A stretch of 64,000 nucleotides of DNA from Iamia sp963728655. GTDB taxonomy: Bacteria > Actinomycetota > Acidimicrobiia > Acidimicrobiales > Iamiaceae. Position 1 is the first letter of the stretch, and every line of letters begins with the position of its first letter. The position numbers were made by a program, and so were the translations under genes. The notes beneath the pieces were generated by a model. The model worked only from the letters and a program-made list of their open reading frames with translations, searched no databases and was not told the DNA's origin. Shown here in pieces: positions 1 through 8,719 of the stretch. The DNA lies in contig CAVSLD010000001.1 of the NCBI GenBank assembly GCA_963728655.1, forward strand, positions 1 to 64,000, written 5' to 3'.

Positions 1-60
1 GAACCAGGCGTAGGTGGCGACCAGGGCCGCGGCCGCGGCCGGCGGGGGGACGGCGGCCAC
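1..60 (-). CDS. 5' end of an unidentified gene downstream of hspR (partial)
   Basis: A GTG codon at 60-58 lies one base after the hspR stop codon. It opens a frame that stays open to the window edge and reads as a hydrophobic Ala/Pro-rich N-terminus of 20 residues ending in ATYAWF. The tga-c-GTG junction is identical to the grpE-dnaJ junction of the same operon, which supports a coupled gene. The product cannot be identified from 20 residues; the composition suggests a membrane or secreted protein. Confidence 0.4.
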   Translation of the reverse strand, partial: MAAVPPPAAAAALVATYAWF

Positions 61-61
61 G

Positions 62-445
62 TCAGGAGCGGGAGCGGCGACGGCCCTCGAACAAGACGAT
101 CGACTGCGACACGGGCACCAGGTCGGCCCGGTGCCGACGCTCGGCCTCGGCCACGTCGCGCCGCGCCCCGGCCTCGGCCTCGGCCAGCGCGGCCCGGAGC
201 TCGCGCACCTCGGCCTCCAGCTCCAGCACCCGCTGCACGCCGGCCAGGTTGAGGCCCTCGTCGGTGAGCTCGCCGATGCGGCGCAGGAGGTCGATGTCGT
301 CGTCGCTGTAGCGCCGACTGCCGCCGGGGGTGCGGGCCGGGTCGACCAGGCCCTTGCGCTCGTAGATGCGCAGCGTCTGGGGGTGCACGCCGGCCAGCTC
401 GGCCGCGACCGAGATCACGTAGACGGCTCGGGCGGACCTAGCCAC
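62..445 (-). CDS. hspR: Heat-shock repressor HspR, MerR family
   Basis: Predicted 127-aa repressor of the dnaK operon; in actinobacteria HspR binds HAIR operators with DnaK as co-repressor. A MerR-type helix-turn-helix fills about residues 10-75 (VHPQTLRIYERKGL, then GGSRRYSDDDI), followed by a charged coiled coil (80-115) and a short basic tail. The GTG at 445 is preferred because GGAGG stands 8 nt upstream and known HspR proteins begin just before the YVIS segment. The frame runs open to 625, but that stretch is the palindromic repeat region. It follows dnaJ by 198 nt, so it may be read from the dnaK promoter or from its own. Confidence 0.93.
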   Translation of the reverse strand: MARSARAVYVISVAAELAGVHPQTLRIYERKGLVDPARTPGGSRRYSDDDIDLLRRIGELTDEGLNLAGVQRVLELEAEVRELRAALAEAEAGARRDVAEAERRHRADLVPVSQSIVLFEGRRRSRS

Positions 446-510
446 GGCGACCACCTCCAGGTCCCCCCATGGTGCCAGCCGTCGCCCCCCGCGGCCCGGG
501 ACCGCCGACG

Positions 511-629
511 AACCTCGTCCGGAAGGCGCCGCATGTGGCGGAGTTCCGTACAGAGCTGGCGGGGGTCCCACGTGGCGCAGCGAACCTTGTCCGGAAGGCG
601 CCGCATGTGGCGTGGTTCCGGACAAGGTC
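511..629. repeat. Two copies of a palindromic intergenic element between dnaJ and hspR
   Basis: The 22-bp core CCGGAAGGCGCCGCATGTGG(CG) occurs twice, at 519-540 and 591-612. The second copy is flanked by perfect 13-bp inverted arms (584-596 and 616-628; arm ACCTTGTCCGGAA) around a 19-nt loop. The first copy has degenerate arms. The element could act as a transcription attenuator or RNA-processing hairpin between dnaJ and hspR, or be a REP-like extragenic palindrome; no function is shown. Confidence 0.8.
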
Positions 630-643
630 GGCGGGGCGGGGCA

Positions 644-1819
644 TCACGAGACGCCCTCCATGGCGGCGCGGGGGGACTGGTCGGCCTGGAGGGTGGCCAG
701 CTCCTCGATCACCTTGCGCTGGGCCGCGGTGAGCTTGGAGGGCACGGCCACCTCGACGGTCACCAGCAGGTCGCCGGTGCCGTCCTTCTTGGGCACGCCC
801 CGGCCCTTCACCCGCAGGGTGCGGCCCGTGGGGGTGCCCTCGGGGATGCGGACGGTGACGTGGCCGCCGTCGAGGGTCGGCACCGACACGTCGGCGCCGA
901 GCGCGGCCTCGGGGTAGGTGACCGGGAGGGTGAGGGTGAGGTCGCGGCCCTTGATGCGGAACAGGTCGTGGGGGGTGACCTTGCACACGACGTAGAGGTC
1001 GCCGGCCGGACCGCCGTCGCGGCCGGGGGTGCCCCGACCGGGCACGCGGATCCGCGTGCCGTCGGTGACGCCGGCGGGGATCCGCACCTTCACCTGGCGG
1101 GGTCGACGCTCGATGCCGGTGCCCTGGCAGGTCGGGCACGGGTGCTCGATGATCGACCCCCGCCCCCGGCACTGGGGACAGGGCGTGCTGAACGAGAACG
1201 GGCCCTGGTCCTCGGCGATCGAGCCCTGCCCGCCGCAGCGGGGGCACCGGGTGGGGCGGGTGCCGGGCTCCGCGCCGGAGCCGTCGCAGGTGCCGCACAC
1301 CGCATCGGCCAGCAGGCCGACGGTGGTGGTGACGCCGTTGACCGCGTCGGAGAAGGACAGGTGCAGGTCGGTCTCGAGGTCGGTGCCCCTCTGGGGGCGC
1401 CGGCCGCGGGGCCCGCCCCGCCGGGCGCGGGGCCCGCCGCCGCCACCACCCCCGAAGAGGTTGCCGAAGATGTCGCCCAGGTCGCCGGCGTCGAAGGTGG
1501 CCCCACCGGGGCCGAAGCCCCCGCCGGGACCCCCGGGACCCCCGGGACCGAAGCCGCCGGGGCCGAAGCCCCCGCCCTGGGCCGCCATCTGGCGGACCTC
1601 GTCGTACTCCTTGCGCCGCTCGGCGTCGCCGATCACGTCGTAGGCCGCGGAGACGTCCTTGAAGCGCTGCTCGGCCTCGGCGTTGCCGGGGTTGGCGTCG
1701 GGGTGCAGCTCGCGGGCGAGCTTGCGGTAGGCCTTGGTGATGGCCTTGGGCTCGGCGTCGGAGGGGACGCCGAGGACGGCGTAGTAGTCCTTCTCGAACC
1801 ACTCCCTCTGGGGCGCCAC
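644..1819 (-). CDS. dnaJ: Type I chaperone DnaJ (Hsp40)
   Basis: A 391-aa J-protein that delivers unfolded substrates to DnaK and stimulates its ATPase. The J domain spans about residues 10-75 with HPD at 39-41. A Gly/Phe-rich linker (82-130) contains runs of GFGPGG. The zinc-binding region (175-235) has all four CxxCxGxG motifs (CGTCDGSG, CPRCGGQG, CPQCRGRG, CPTCQGTG), followed by the C-terminal substrate-binding domains. The start is GTG at 1819, one base after the grpE stop, which implies translational coupling. Confidence 0.97.
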   Translation of the reverse strand: MAPQREWFEKDYYAVLGVPSDAEPKAITKAYRKLARELHPDANPGNAEAEQRFKDVSAAYDVIGDAERRKEYDEVRQMAAQGGGFGPGGFGPGGPGGPGGGFGPGGATFDAGDLGDIFGNLFGGGGGGGPRARRGGPRGRRPQRGTDLETDLHLSFSDAVNGVTTTVGLLADAVCGTCDGSGAEPGTRPTRCPRCGGQGSIAEDQGPFSFSTPCPQCRGRGSIIEHPCPTCQGTGIERRPRQVKVRIPAGVTDGTRIRVPGRGTPGRDGGPAGDLYVVCKVTPHDLFRIKGRDLTLTLPVTYPEAALGADVSVPTLDGGHVTVRIPEGTPTGRTLRVKGRGVPKKDGTGDLLVTVEVAVPSKLTAAQRKVIEELATLQADQSPRAAMEGVS

Positions 1820-1820
1820 G

Positions 1821-2456
1821 TCAGCCCCTGACCTTCACCATGGCGGCGCGCGCGACCCGCCCCTTCCAGGCGTAGCCGATGCGCAGCACGTCGGCGACGA
1901 CGGACAGGGCGGGGTCGTCGCCCTCGCCGGCGGGCTCGTGCATGACGGCCTCGTGGCGGGTGGGGTCGAACACGTCGCCGGCGGGGTCGATGCGCTCGAG
2001 GCCGTTCTTCTCCAGCACCTGGAGCAGGGCCGCGAACACGGGCTCGACCCCGGCCTCGCCGTGGGCCACGGCCGCGTCGCACGCGTCGAGCACCGGGAGG
2101 AGGTCCTCCACCAGGCGCCCGGTGACCACGTCGGCTCGCGTCTCGGCCTCGCGGCCGAGGCGCTTCTTGGAGTTCTCGAAGTCGGCCTGGGTGCGGCGGA
2201 GGCGGTCGAGGTACTCGTCGCGCTCGGTGGTGAGGCGCTCCACGTCGTCGAGGAGCGCCTCCACCGAGAGGTCGGCGGGGTCGACGTCGCCCGGGGCGGC
2301 GGCGACCGGGTCGCCCGGTGCGCCGACGGTGGGGGCGTCGTCGGAGGTGGTCGCGCCGCCGGGGATCGGGGCCTCCGGCGGCGCCTCGCCCTCGGGGGGC
2401 ACGGCGCCGGCCGGGGCGACCCCGCCGGGGGCCGGGTCCGGGGTGGCGTCGGTCAT
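1821..2456 (-). CDS. grpE: Nucleotide exchange factor GrpE
   Basis: A 211-aa co-chaperone that releases ADP from DnaK. An acidic/Pro-rich disordered N-terminus (about 1-75) precedes a long coiled coil (ERLTTERDEYLDRLRRTQAD, near 93-112) and the C-terminal beta domain with the typical VLEKNGLERIDP segment. Its ATG shares one base with the dnaK stop codon (TGATG), so the genes are coupled in the order dnaK-grpE-dnaJ. Confidence 0.96.
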   Translation of the reverse strand: MTDATPDPAPGGVAPAGAVPPEGEAPPEAPIPGGATTSDDAPTVGAPGDPVAAAPGDVDPADLSVEALLDDVERLTTERDEYLDRLRRTQADFENSKKRLGREAETRADVVTGRLVEDLLPVLDACDAAVAHGEAGVEPVFAALLQVLEKNGLERIDPAGDVFDPTRHEAVMHEPAGEGDDPALSVVADVLRIGYAWKGRVARAAMVKVRG

Positions 2457-4306
2457 CAGGCCTGGTCCTCGTCGTCGACGACCTCGGCGTCGACCACGTC
2501 GTCGTCGGAGCCGCCGTCGGTGGCACCGGCGCCCCCGCCCTCGGCGTAGGCACCCTCGTTCTCGGCCTTGGTCGCGTCGTAGACCTTCTGGGTGAGGGTC
2601 TGGCTGGCGGTCATGGCCGTCTCGGTGGCGGCCTTGATGGCGTCGACGTCCGAGCCCTCGAGGGCGGTCTTGAGCTCGGACAGGGCGGCCTCGGCCGGCT
2701 CCTTGTCGGAGGCGTCGACCTTGTCGCCCTGCTCCCGGAGCACCTTCTCGACCTGGTACACGAGGGTGTCGGCCTGGTTGCGGACCTCGGCCTCCTCCTT
2801 GCGCTTGCGGTCCTCCTCGGCGTGGGCCTCGGCGTCCTTGACCATCTGGTCGATGGCGTCCTTGTCGAGCGAGGACTGCCCGGTGATGGTCATGGACTGG
2901 CTCTTGTTGGTGGCCTTGTCCTTGGCCGACACGTGGACGATGCCGTCGGCGTCGATGTCGAAGGTGACCTCGATCTGGGGCACGCCCCGGGGGGCGGCGG
3001 GCAGGTCGACGAGCTGGAACTTGCCCAGCGTCTTGTTGTACTGCGCCATCTCGCGCTCGCCCTGCAGGACGTGGATCTCCACCTGCGACTGCATGTCGTC
3101 GGCGGTGGTGAAGGTCTCGCTGCGCTGGGTCGGGATGGTGGAGTTGCGCTCGATGAGACGGGTCATGACGCCGCCCTTGGTCTCGATGCCGAGCGACAGC
3201 GGGGTGACGTCGAGGAGCAGGACGTCCTTGACCTCGCCCTTGAGCACGCCGGCCTGGATGGCGGCTCCCACCGCCACCACCTCGTCGGGGTTCACGCCCT
3301 TGTTGGGCTCGTTGCCGGTCATCTCCTTGACCAGCTCGGCCACCGCGGGCATGCGGGTGGAGCCGCCCACCAGGATGACGTGGTTGATGTCGCCCTTGGA
3401 CAGGCCGGCGTCGCTGATGGCCTGCTCGAACGGGCCCTTGCAGCGCTGGAGCAGGTCCGAGGTGAGCTCCTGGAACTTGGACCGGCTGAGGGTCTCGTCG
3501 AGGTGGAGGGGGCCGTCGGCGCCGGCGGTGATGTAGGGCAGGTTGATCTGGGTCTGCTGGGTGGAGGAGAGCTCGATCTTGGCCTTCTCGGCCGCCTCCT
3601 TGAGCCGCTGCTCGGCCATCGGGTCCTTGGCCAGGTCGATGCCGTGGGCGTTCTTGAAGCTGGCCACCATCCAGTCGATGATCGCCTGGTCCCAGTCGTC
3701 GCCACCGAGGTTCACGTCGCCGTGGGTGGACTTGACCTCGAAGACCGAGTCACCGATCTCCAGCACGGAGACGTCGAAGGTGCCGCCGCCGAGGTCGAAC
3801 ACCAGGACCGTCTGGTCCTCGTCCTCGCCCTTGTCGAGGCCGTAGGCCAGCGCCGCGGCGGTGGGCTCGTTGATGACGCGCAGCACCTCGAGGCCGGCGA
3901 TCTGGCCCGCCTCCTTGGTCGCGGTGCGCTCGGCGTCGTTGAAGTAGGCGGGCACGGTGATGACGGCCTGGGTGACGGTGTCGTTGAGGTACGACTCGGC
4001 GTCGGACTTCAGCTTCATCAGGGTGCGGGCCGAGATCTCCTGGGCGGTGTAGTCCTTGCCGTCGATCTCGATCTTCCAGTCGGTGCCCATGTGGCGCTTG
4101 ACCGACCGGATGGTGCGCCCGGGGTTGGTGATGGCCTGGCGCTTGGCCACCTCGCCCACCAGGACCTCGCCCGCCTTGGAGAAGGCGACGACCGAGGGCG
4201 TGGTGCGCGACCCCTCGGCGTTGGGGATGACGAGGGGGTCGCCGGCCTCGAGGACGCTGACGACCGAGTTGGTGGTGCCGAGGTCGATTCCGACGGCCTT
4301 GGGCAT
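2456..4306 (-). CDS. dnaK: Chaperone DnaK (Hsp70)
   Basis: A 616-aa ATP-dependent chaperone. The actin-like ATPase domain starts at once with GIDLGTTNS and includes the phosphate loops DLGGGTFDVS and GGSTRMPAV. The substrate-binding domain contains DVTPLSLGIET and a helical lid, and the acidic Asp/Val-rich tail is typical of actinobacterial DnaK. It is the first gene of the operon, 5'-flanked by a strong promoter with a HAIR-type operator. Confidence 0.98.
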   Translation of the reverse strand: MPKAVGIDLGTTNSVVSVLEAGDPLVIPNAEGSRTTPSVVAFSKAGEVLVGEVAKRQAITNPGRTIRSVKRHMGTDWKIEIDGKDYTAQEISARTLMKLKSDAESYLNDTVTQAVITVPAYFNDAERTATKEAGQIAGLEVLRVINEPTAAALAYGLDKGEDEDQTVLVFDLGGGTFDVSVLEIGDSVFEVKSTHGDVNLGGDDWDQAIIDWMVASFKNAHGIDLAKDPMAEQRLKEAAEKAKIELSSTQQTQINLPYITAGADGPLHLDETLSRSKFQELTSDLLQRCKGPFEQAISDAGLSKGDINHVILVGGSTRMPAVAELVKEMTGNEPNKGVNPDEVVAVGAAIQAGVLKGEVKDVLLLDVTPLSLGIETKGGVMTRLIERNSTIPTQRSETFTTADDMQSQVEIHVLQGEREMAQYNKTLGKFQLVDLPAAPRGVPQIEVTFDIDADGIVHVSAKDKATNKSQSMTITGQSSLDKDAIDQMVKDAEAHAEEDRKRKEEAEVRNQADTLVYQVEKVLREQGDKVDASDKEPAEAALSELKTALEGSDVDAIKAATETAMTASQTLTQKVYDATKAENEGAYAEGGGAGATDGGSDDDVVDAEVVDDEDQA

Positions 4307-4347
4307 GGTGGGTTCCTCCGGTGCAGGGACGTTCTGTGCTGGTGTGC

Positions 4348-4377
4348 AGGATAAAAGTTGAGTCCCTCCTTATCAAC
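4348..4377 (-). promoter_or_regulatory. dnaK promoter with overlapping HAIR-type HspR operator
   Basis: Read on the minus strand, TTGATA (4376-4371) and TATCCT (4353-4348) are separated by 17 nt, a near-consensus vegetative promoter. The same segment reads GTTGATA-N7-ACTCAAC (4377-4357), close to the HAIR consensus CTTGAGT-N7-ACTCAAG with a strong right half-site. The operator covers the -35 element and spacer, so bound HspR would block polymerase. The dnaK start codon lies 42 nt downstream of the -10 element. Confidence 0.75.
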
Positions 4378-4472
4378 TCGCGAGCCGAGGTTTTCTCCCG
4401 GCCCCCCCGGACCGGCCCCGACGCCGCACCGATCCGGTCCCGTCGCCGGCGCCGGGCTCCTACGCTCGGGCC

Positions 4473-5252
4473 ATGCCGCCGCCGCCGCCTGCCACCCTCG
4501 TCCTCCTCCGCCACGGCCAGAGCACCTGGAACGCGGAGAACCTCTTCACCGGCTGGTGGGACTGCCCCCTGTCGGAGACCGGCGAGGCCGAGGCCACCGA
4601 GGCCGGACGGCTGCTGGCCGAGGCCGACCTGGCCCTCGACGTGGTCCACACCTCGCTGCAGACCCGCGCCATCCGCACCGCGGAGCTGGCGCTGGCCGAG
4701 ATGGGCCTGTCGTGGCTGCCGGTGCGGCGCCACTGGCGGCTCAACGAGCGCCACTACGGCGACCTCACCGGGCGGGACAAGGCGCAGACGGCGGAGCGCT
4801 ACGGCGAGGAGCAGGTGTTCACCTGGCGCCGCAGCTACGACACCCCGCCGCCGCCGATCGCCGAGGACAACCCCCACGACCCCAACGCCGACCGGCGCTA
4901 CGCGGACCTGCCGCCGGACGTGCTCCCCGCCTCGGAGTGCCTGGCCGACGTGGTCGCCCGGATGCTGCCGTACTGGTTCGACGGCATCGTCCCCGACCTG
5001 GCCGCCGGGCGCACCGTGCTGGTCGCGGCCCACGGCAACAGCCTGCGGGCCCTGGTGAAGCACCTCGACGAGATCTCCGACGACGCCATCAGCGGGCTCA
5101 ACATCCCCACCGGCGTGCCCCTCGTCTACGAGCTCGACCCCGCGACCATGCGCCCCGAGGCCCCGGGCGACCCGCTGGCCCGCAGCCTGGGCGACCCCGA
5201 GGCCGTCGCCGCGGCCGCCGCCGCGGTCGCGGCCCAGGCCAAGGGGGGCTGA
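4473..5252 (+). CDS. gpmA: 2,3-bisphosphoglycerate-dependent phosphoglycerate mutase
   Basis: A 259-aa glycolytic enzyme interconverting 3- and 2-phosphoglycerate through a phosphohistidine. The catalytic LLRHGQSTWN motif is at the N-terminus (His14), FTGWWDCPLSETG follows, and the second histidine lies in AAHGNSLRALVKHL. Length matches bacterial dPGM. The C-terminal 25 residues are Ala-rich. It is divergent from dnaK across a 166-nt gap and appears monocistronic. Confidence 0.95.
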   Translation: MPPPPPATLVLLRHGQSTWNAENLFTGWWDCPLSETGEAEATEAGRLLAEADLALDVVHTSLQTRAIRTAELALAEMGLSWLPVRRHWRLNERHYGDLTGRDKAQTAERYGEEQVFTWRRSYDTPPPPIAEDNPHDPNADRRYADLPPDVLPASECLADVVARMLPYWFDGIVPDLAAGRTVLVAAHGNSLRALVKHLDEISDDAISGLNIPTGVPLVYELDPATMRPEAPGDPLARSLGDPEAVAAAAAAVAAQAKGG

Positions 5253-5417
5253 GCGGCCCTCCGGGGCCCGGTCGACGCCTCACGTGGGGGCGGGGCCACC
5301 GGGGGTGACGGATCGCGCGTCGCCGCGACCCGAGGGCTGTGAGAACGGCCTGTTACATTCCCGTCTGGGATTGCCGGGAAGTCTGGTCGGCGCTTTAGTT
5401 TCCGACCCTTCACGGCC

Positions 5418-8291
5418 ATGCTGCTCCTCGTCGCCCTCCACATCCTCGCTGCCGCGGTCCTGTTCGCGGTGGGCGTGCACCTCCCGAAGCGGGTGGTCAT
5501 GGGTCTGGCGACACTGCCCCTCGCCGTCGGCCTGGTGTGGCTCGCGACCCAGGTCCCCTCCGTGCTCGACGGGGCCGAGCGCACCGCCACCCTGACCTGG
5601 ATCCCGGCCCTCGACGTGGGCTTCTCGTTCCGCCTCGACGGCTTCGCCCTGCTCATGGCCCTGGTCGTCACCGGCATCGGCACCCTGGTGCTGGCCTACT
5701 CCAACGGCTACTTCGGGCCGGAGACGCCCCCGCCCCGCCTCACCCGGTTCGCGGCCGGCTTCGTGGCCTTCGCCGGCGCCATGCTCGGCCTCGTCCTGGC
5801 CGACGACGTCTGGACCCTGTTCGTGTTCTGGGAGGGGACGACCATCACGTCGTTCCTCCTCATCGGCCTCGACGACGAGACGCCGGGGGCCCGGGCCGCA
5901 GCCCGCCAGGCCCTGCTGGTCACCGGCGCCGGCGGCCTCGCCCTCCTGGGCGGGCTGGCCATCGTCTCCCAGGCGGCCGGCACCACGTCGCTCACCGAGC
6001 TGGCCGCGGCCGACACCACCCAGGTGGTGGTGCAGGTCGGCCTGGTGCTCATCCTGATCGGGGCCATGGCCAAGTCGGCCCAGGTGCCGTTCCAGTTCTG
6101 GTTGCCGGGGGCCATGGCCGCGCCGACCCCCGTCAGCGCGTTCCTGCACTCGGCCACCATGGTCAAGGCGGGCGTCATCCTGATCGCCCGCCTCGCCCCG
6201 CAGTTCGCCGAGGTGGGGTGGTGGCGCCCGACGTTGGTGATCGTGGGCGGGCTCACCATGGCCTTCGGGGGCGTCGGGGCCCTGCGCCAGCACGACGCCA
6301 AGCTGCTCCTCGCCCACGGCACCGTCTCCCAGCTGGGCCTGCTGGTGGTGCTCTTCGGCGTCGGCTACCCCGAGGCCACCGCCGCCGGCGTGGCCCTGCT
6401 GGTGGCCCACGCCCTGTTCAAGGCCGGGCTGTTCCTCGTGGTCGGCATCGTCGACCACGCCACCGGCACCCGCGACATCCGCCGCCTCACCGGGGTGCGC
6501 ACCGCCCTGCCGTGGGTGGCGGGCTTCGCCGCCGTGGTCACCGCGTCGATGATCGGCCTGCCCCCGTTCCTCGGCTTCGTGGCCAAGGAGGCCGCCCTCG
6601 CCGGCCTGGAGGAGGCCCACGCCACCTGGGCCACCGTCGCCCTCGTCGCCGTCGTGCTGGGCTCGGTGCTGACCGCGGCCTACTCGCTGCGCTTCTGGTT
6701 CGGCGTGTTCACGGACCCCTCCGTGCCGGCCGAGGAGCCGGCCACCGTGCACCACCGACCCGGTCCCACCCTGTGGACGCCGGTGCTGGTCCTGGTCGGG
6801 CTGACCCTCGCCGGCGGCCTGCTGGCCGGGCCGCTGGGGGACCGCCTGGGCGTGGCCAGCGAGGCCCTCGACGCCGAGGCCCACGGCCACCTCACGCTGT
6901 GGGCCGGGGTCCACCTCCCGCTGTTCCTCTCCATCGGCATCGTCACCGCCGGCGTCCTCGTCCACCTCGGCCTCACCCGCGCGCCACGCGCCCTGCCCCC
7001 GGCCCGGCTGTCGGGCGAGCGGGGCTTCCTGGCCACCTACGACGGCCTCCAGGCCGGCGCCCGGCGCCTCACCGGCCTGGTGCAGAACGGCTCGCTGCCC
7101 GCCTACGTGGCCGTCGTGTTCAGCGTGGTGGTGGCGGCGATCGCCGCCGCCGCGGTGCACGGGGCCGAGCTGGGCCCGGCCGGCACCTCCTGGGGACCGC
7201 CCCTCCAGGGCGTGGTGGCGTTGCTGGCCATGGCCATGGCCGTGGCCCTGGTGGCCCAGGGCCGACGCTTCGTGGCCGTCCTCATGCTCGGGACCATCGG
7301 CTACGCCATGGCCGTCATCTTCCTGCTCCAGGGGGCGCCCGACCTGGCCCTCACCCAGGTGCTGGTCGAGACCATCTCGCTGGTCGTGTTCCTGCTCGTC
7401 CTGCGCCACCTGCCCGAGGGCTACTCGGCCCCGCCGGAGTGGGCGCCCCGGGCCCTGCGGGTGGTGATCGCCCTCGCCGTCGGGGTCGCCGTGGCCGGCT
7501 TCGCCCTGGCCGCGGGCACGGCCCGCACCGACCGACCCGTGGGCGACGAGATCCTCGAGCGCTCCTACCCCGACGCCGGCGGCGACAACGTCGTCAACGT
7601 CACCCTCGTCGACTTCCGCGGCATCGACACCCTGGGCGAGATCACGGTGCTGGCCATCGCCGCCGCCGGCGTGGCCAACCTGGTGCGGGCAGCCCGGCGC
7701 GACCTCCACGACGACGAGGGCGACCCCCTGGGCGACCCGGACGCGGCCGGCGACGGTCCGCCCCCCGCCTCCCGGGTGCCCCTCATCGGCGCCCGCTCGG
7801 TGATCTTCGACCAGCTCACCCGGGCGCTGTTCCCGGTCATCCTCCTCGTGTCGCTCTACATCGCCCTGCGGGGCCACAACGCCCCCGGCGGCGGCTTCGC
7901 CGGCGGCCTCATCGCCGGCATCGCCTTCGCCATGCGCTTCCTCGCCGGCGGCTCGCCCCGGCTGCGCCGCGACCGCCCGCTGCCCACCTCCGGCCTCATC
8001 GGGACCGGACTCCTGCTGGCCATCGGGTCGGGCCTGGTCCCGCTGCTCGCCGGGAGCGAGTTCCTCGACTCCAAGATCGCCCACCTCCACGTCCCCGTGA
8101 TCGGGGAGGTGGAGCTGGTCTCCGCCGCCGTGTTCGACATCGGCGTCTACCTGCTCGTCCTCGGCGTCGTCCTGAGCTTCCTCACCCACCTCGGCGCCGA
8201 GGCGTCGCGCCCACCCCGCTGGGTGCGCCGTGACGCCGACCCCGTCACCGGCGAGTCGGCCTCCCACGAGCTCGGGGGCGCGGGCCGATGA
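5418..8291 (+). CDS. mnhA: Mrp-type Na+/H+ antiporter subunit A fused to subunit B
   Basis: A 957-aa polytopic membrane protein, homologous to complex I NuoL, forming the main proton/cation-translocating subunit of the multi-subunit Mrp antiporter. The NuoL-like core contains the MAAPTPVSAFLHSATMVKAG signature (about residues 235-255) and GLPPFLGFVAKEA. From about residue 795 a MnhB domain begins (LFPVILLVSLYI, GHNAPGGGFAGGL). The A/B fusion explains the absence of a separate mnhB. Its stop overlaps the mnhC start by 4 nt, beginning a fully coupled operon. Confidence 0.93.
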   Translation: MLLLVALHILAAAVLFAVGVHLPKRVVMGLATLPLAVGLVWLATQVPSVLDGAERTATLTWIPALDVGFSFRLDGFALLMALVVTGIGTLVLAYSNGYFGPETPPPRLTRFAAGFVAFAGAMLGLVLADDVWTLFVFWEGTTITSFLLIGLDDETPGARAAARQALLVTGAGGLALLGGLAIVSQAAGTTSLTELAAADTTQVVVQVGLVLILIGAMAKSAQVPFQFWLPGAMAAPTPVSAFLHSATMVKAGVILIARLAPQFAEVGWWRPTLVIVGGLTMAFGGVGALRQHDAKLLLAHGTVSQLGLLVVLFGVGYPEATAAGVALLVAHALFKAGLFLVVGIVDHATGTRDIRRLTGVRTALPWVAGFAAVVTASMIGLPPFLGFVAKEAALAGLEEAHATWATVALVAVVLGSVLTAAYSLRFWFGVFTDPSVPAEEPATVHHRPGPTLWTPVLVLVGLTLAGGLLAGPLGDRLGVASEALDAEAHGHLTLWAGVHLPLFLSIGIVTAGVLVHLGLTRAPRALPPARLSGERGFLATYDGLQAGARRLTGLVQNGSLPAYVAVVFSVVVAAIAAAAVHGAELGPAGTSWGPPLQGVVALLAMAMAVALVAQGRRFVAVLMLGTIGYAMAVIFLLQGAPDLALTQVLVETISLVVFLLVLRHLPEGYSAPPEWAPRALRVVIALAVGVAVAGFALAAGTARTDRPVGDEILERSYPDAGGDNVVNVTLVDFRGIDTLGEITVLAIAAAGVANLVRAARRDLHDDEGDPLGDPDAAGDGPPPASRVPLIGARSVIFDQLTRALFPVILLVSLYIALRGHNAPGGGFAGGLIAGIAFAMRFLAGGSPRLRRDRPLPTSGLIGTGLLLAIGSGLVPLLAGSEFLDSKIAHLHVPVIGEVELVSAAVFDIGVYLLVLGVVLSFLTHLGAEASRPPRWVRRDADPVTGESASHELGGAGR

Positions 8292-8719
8292 GCCTCCCCC
8301 TCGCCGCCCTGATCGGCGTGCTCTTCGCCGCCGGCACCTACCTGATGATGCACCGGACGATGACCCGGATCATCCTTGGCTTCGGCGTGCTGGGGAACGC
8401 CGTGAACCTGCTGCTGGTGTCCACCGGCAGCCGCGTCGGCACCCCGCCGATCATCGGCGAGGACGGGCGCTTCACCGACCCGGTCCCCCAGGCCCTGGTG
8501 CTCACCGGCATCGTGATCGGCTTCGCCCTCCAGGCCTTCCTGCTCGCCCTGGCCTGGCGCAACTGGACCATCGACGGCAACGACGAGGTCGAGGACGACA
8601 TCTCCGACCGCCGCCTGGCCCAGCGCACGGGTGCCCACGGCGACGAGGACGAGCGCGAGGACCTGGCCGCTGCGGTCGACGCCCGCGCCGACGCCGAGGG
8701 CGAGGAGGAGGTGGACTGA
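8288..8719 (+). CDS. mnhC: Mrp antiporter subunit C (NuoK-like)
   Basis: A 143-aa protein with three predicted membrane helices in the first 95 residues, including GFGVLGNAVNLLLV and a C-terminal helix with GIVIGFALQAFLLAL, homologous to NuoK. The remaining 45 residues are a highly acidic cytoplasmic tail, longer than in many MnhC proteins. It overlaps mnhA by ATGA and mnhD by one base (TGATG). Confidence 0.92.
   Translation: MSLPLAALIGVLFAAGTYLMMHRTMTRIILGFGVLGNAVNLLLVSTGSRVGTPPIIGEDGRFTDPVPQALVLTGIVIGFALQAFLLALAWRNWTIDGNDEVEDDISDRRLAQRTGAHGDEDEREDLAAAVDARADAEGEEEVD

Noticed and set aside
14..1831. 605-codon plus-strand open frame opposite dnaJ and hspR
   Set aside because: It is the antisense shadow of the chaperone genes; Gly/Ala/Leu-rich translation with no family motif. 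Similar long shadows oppose dnaK (2318-4354) and mnhA (5280-8267).
4307..4472. CIRCE operator for dnaK
   Set aside because: The CIRCE consensus (TTAGCACTC-N9-GAGTGCTAA) is absent; the palindrome present matches the HAIR pattern instead.
5537..8233. 898-codon frame within mnhA on the same strand
   Set aside because: Arg/Pro/Gly-rich off-frame reading of mnhA, typical of very high G+C DNA; mnhA itself has full-length homology.
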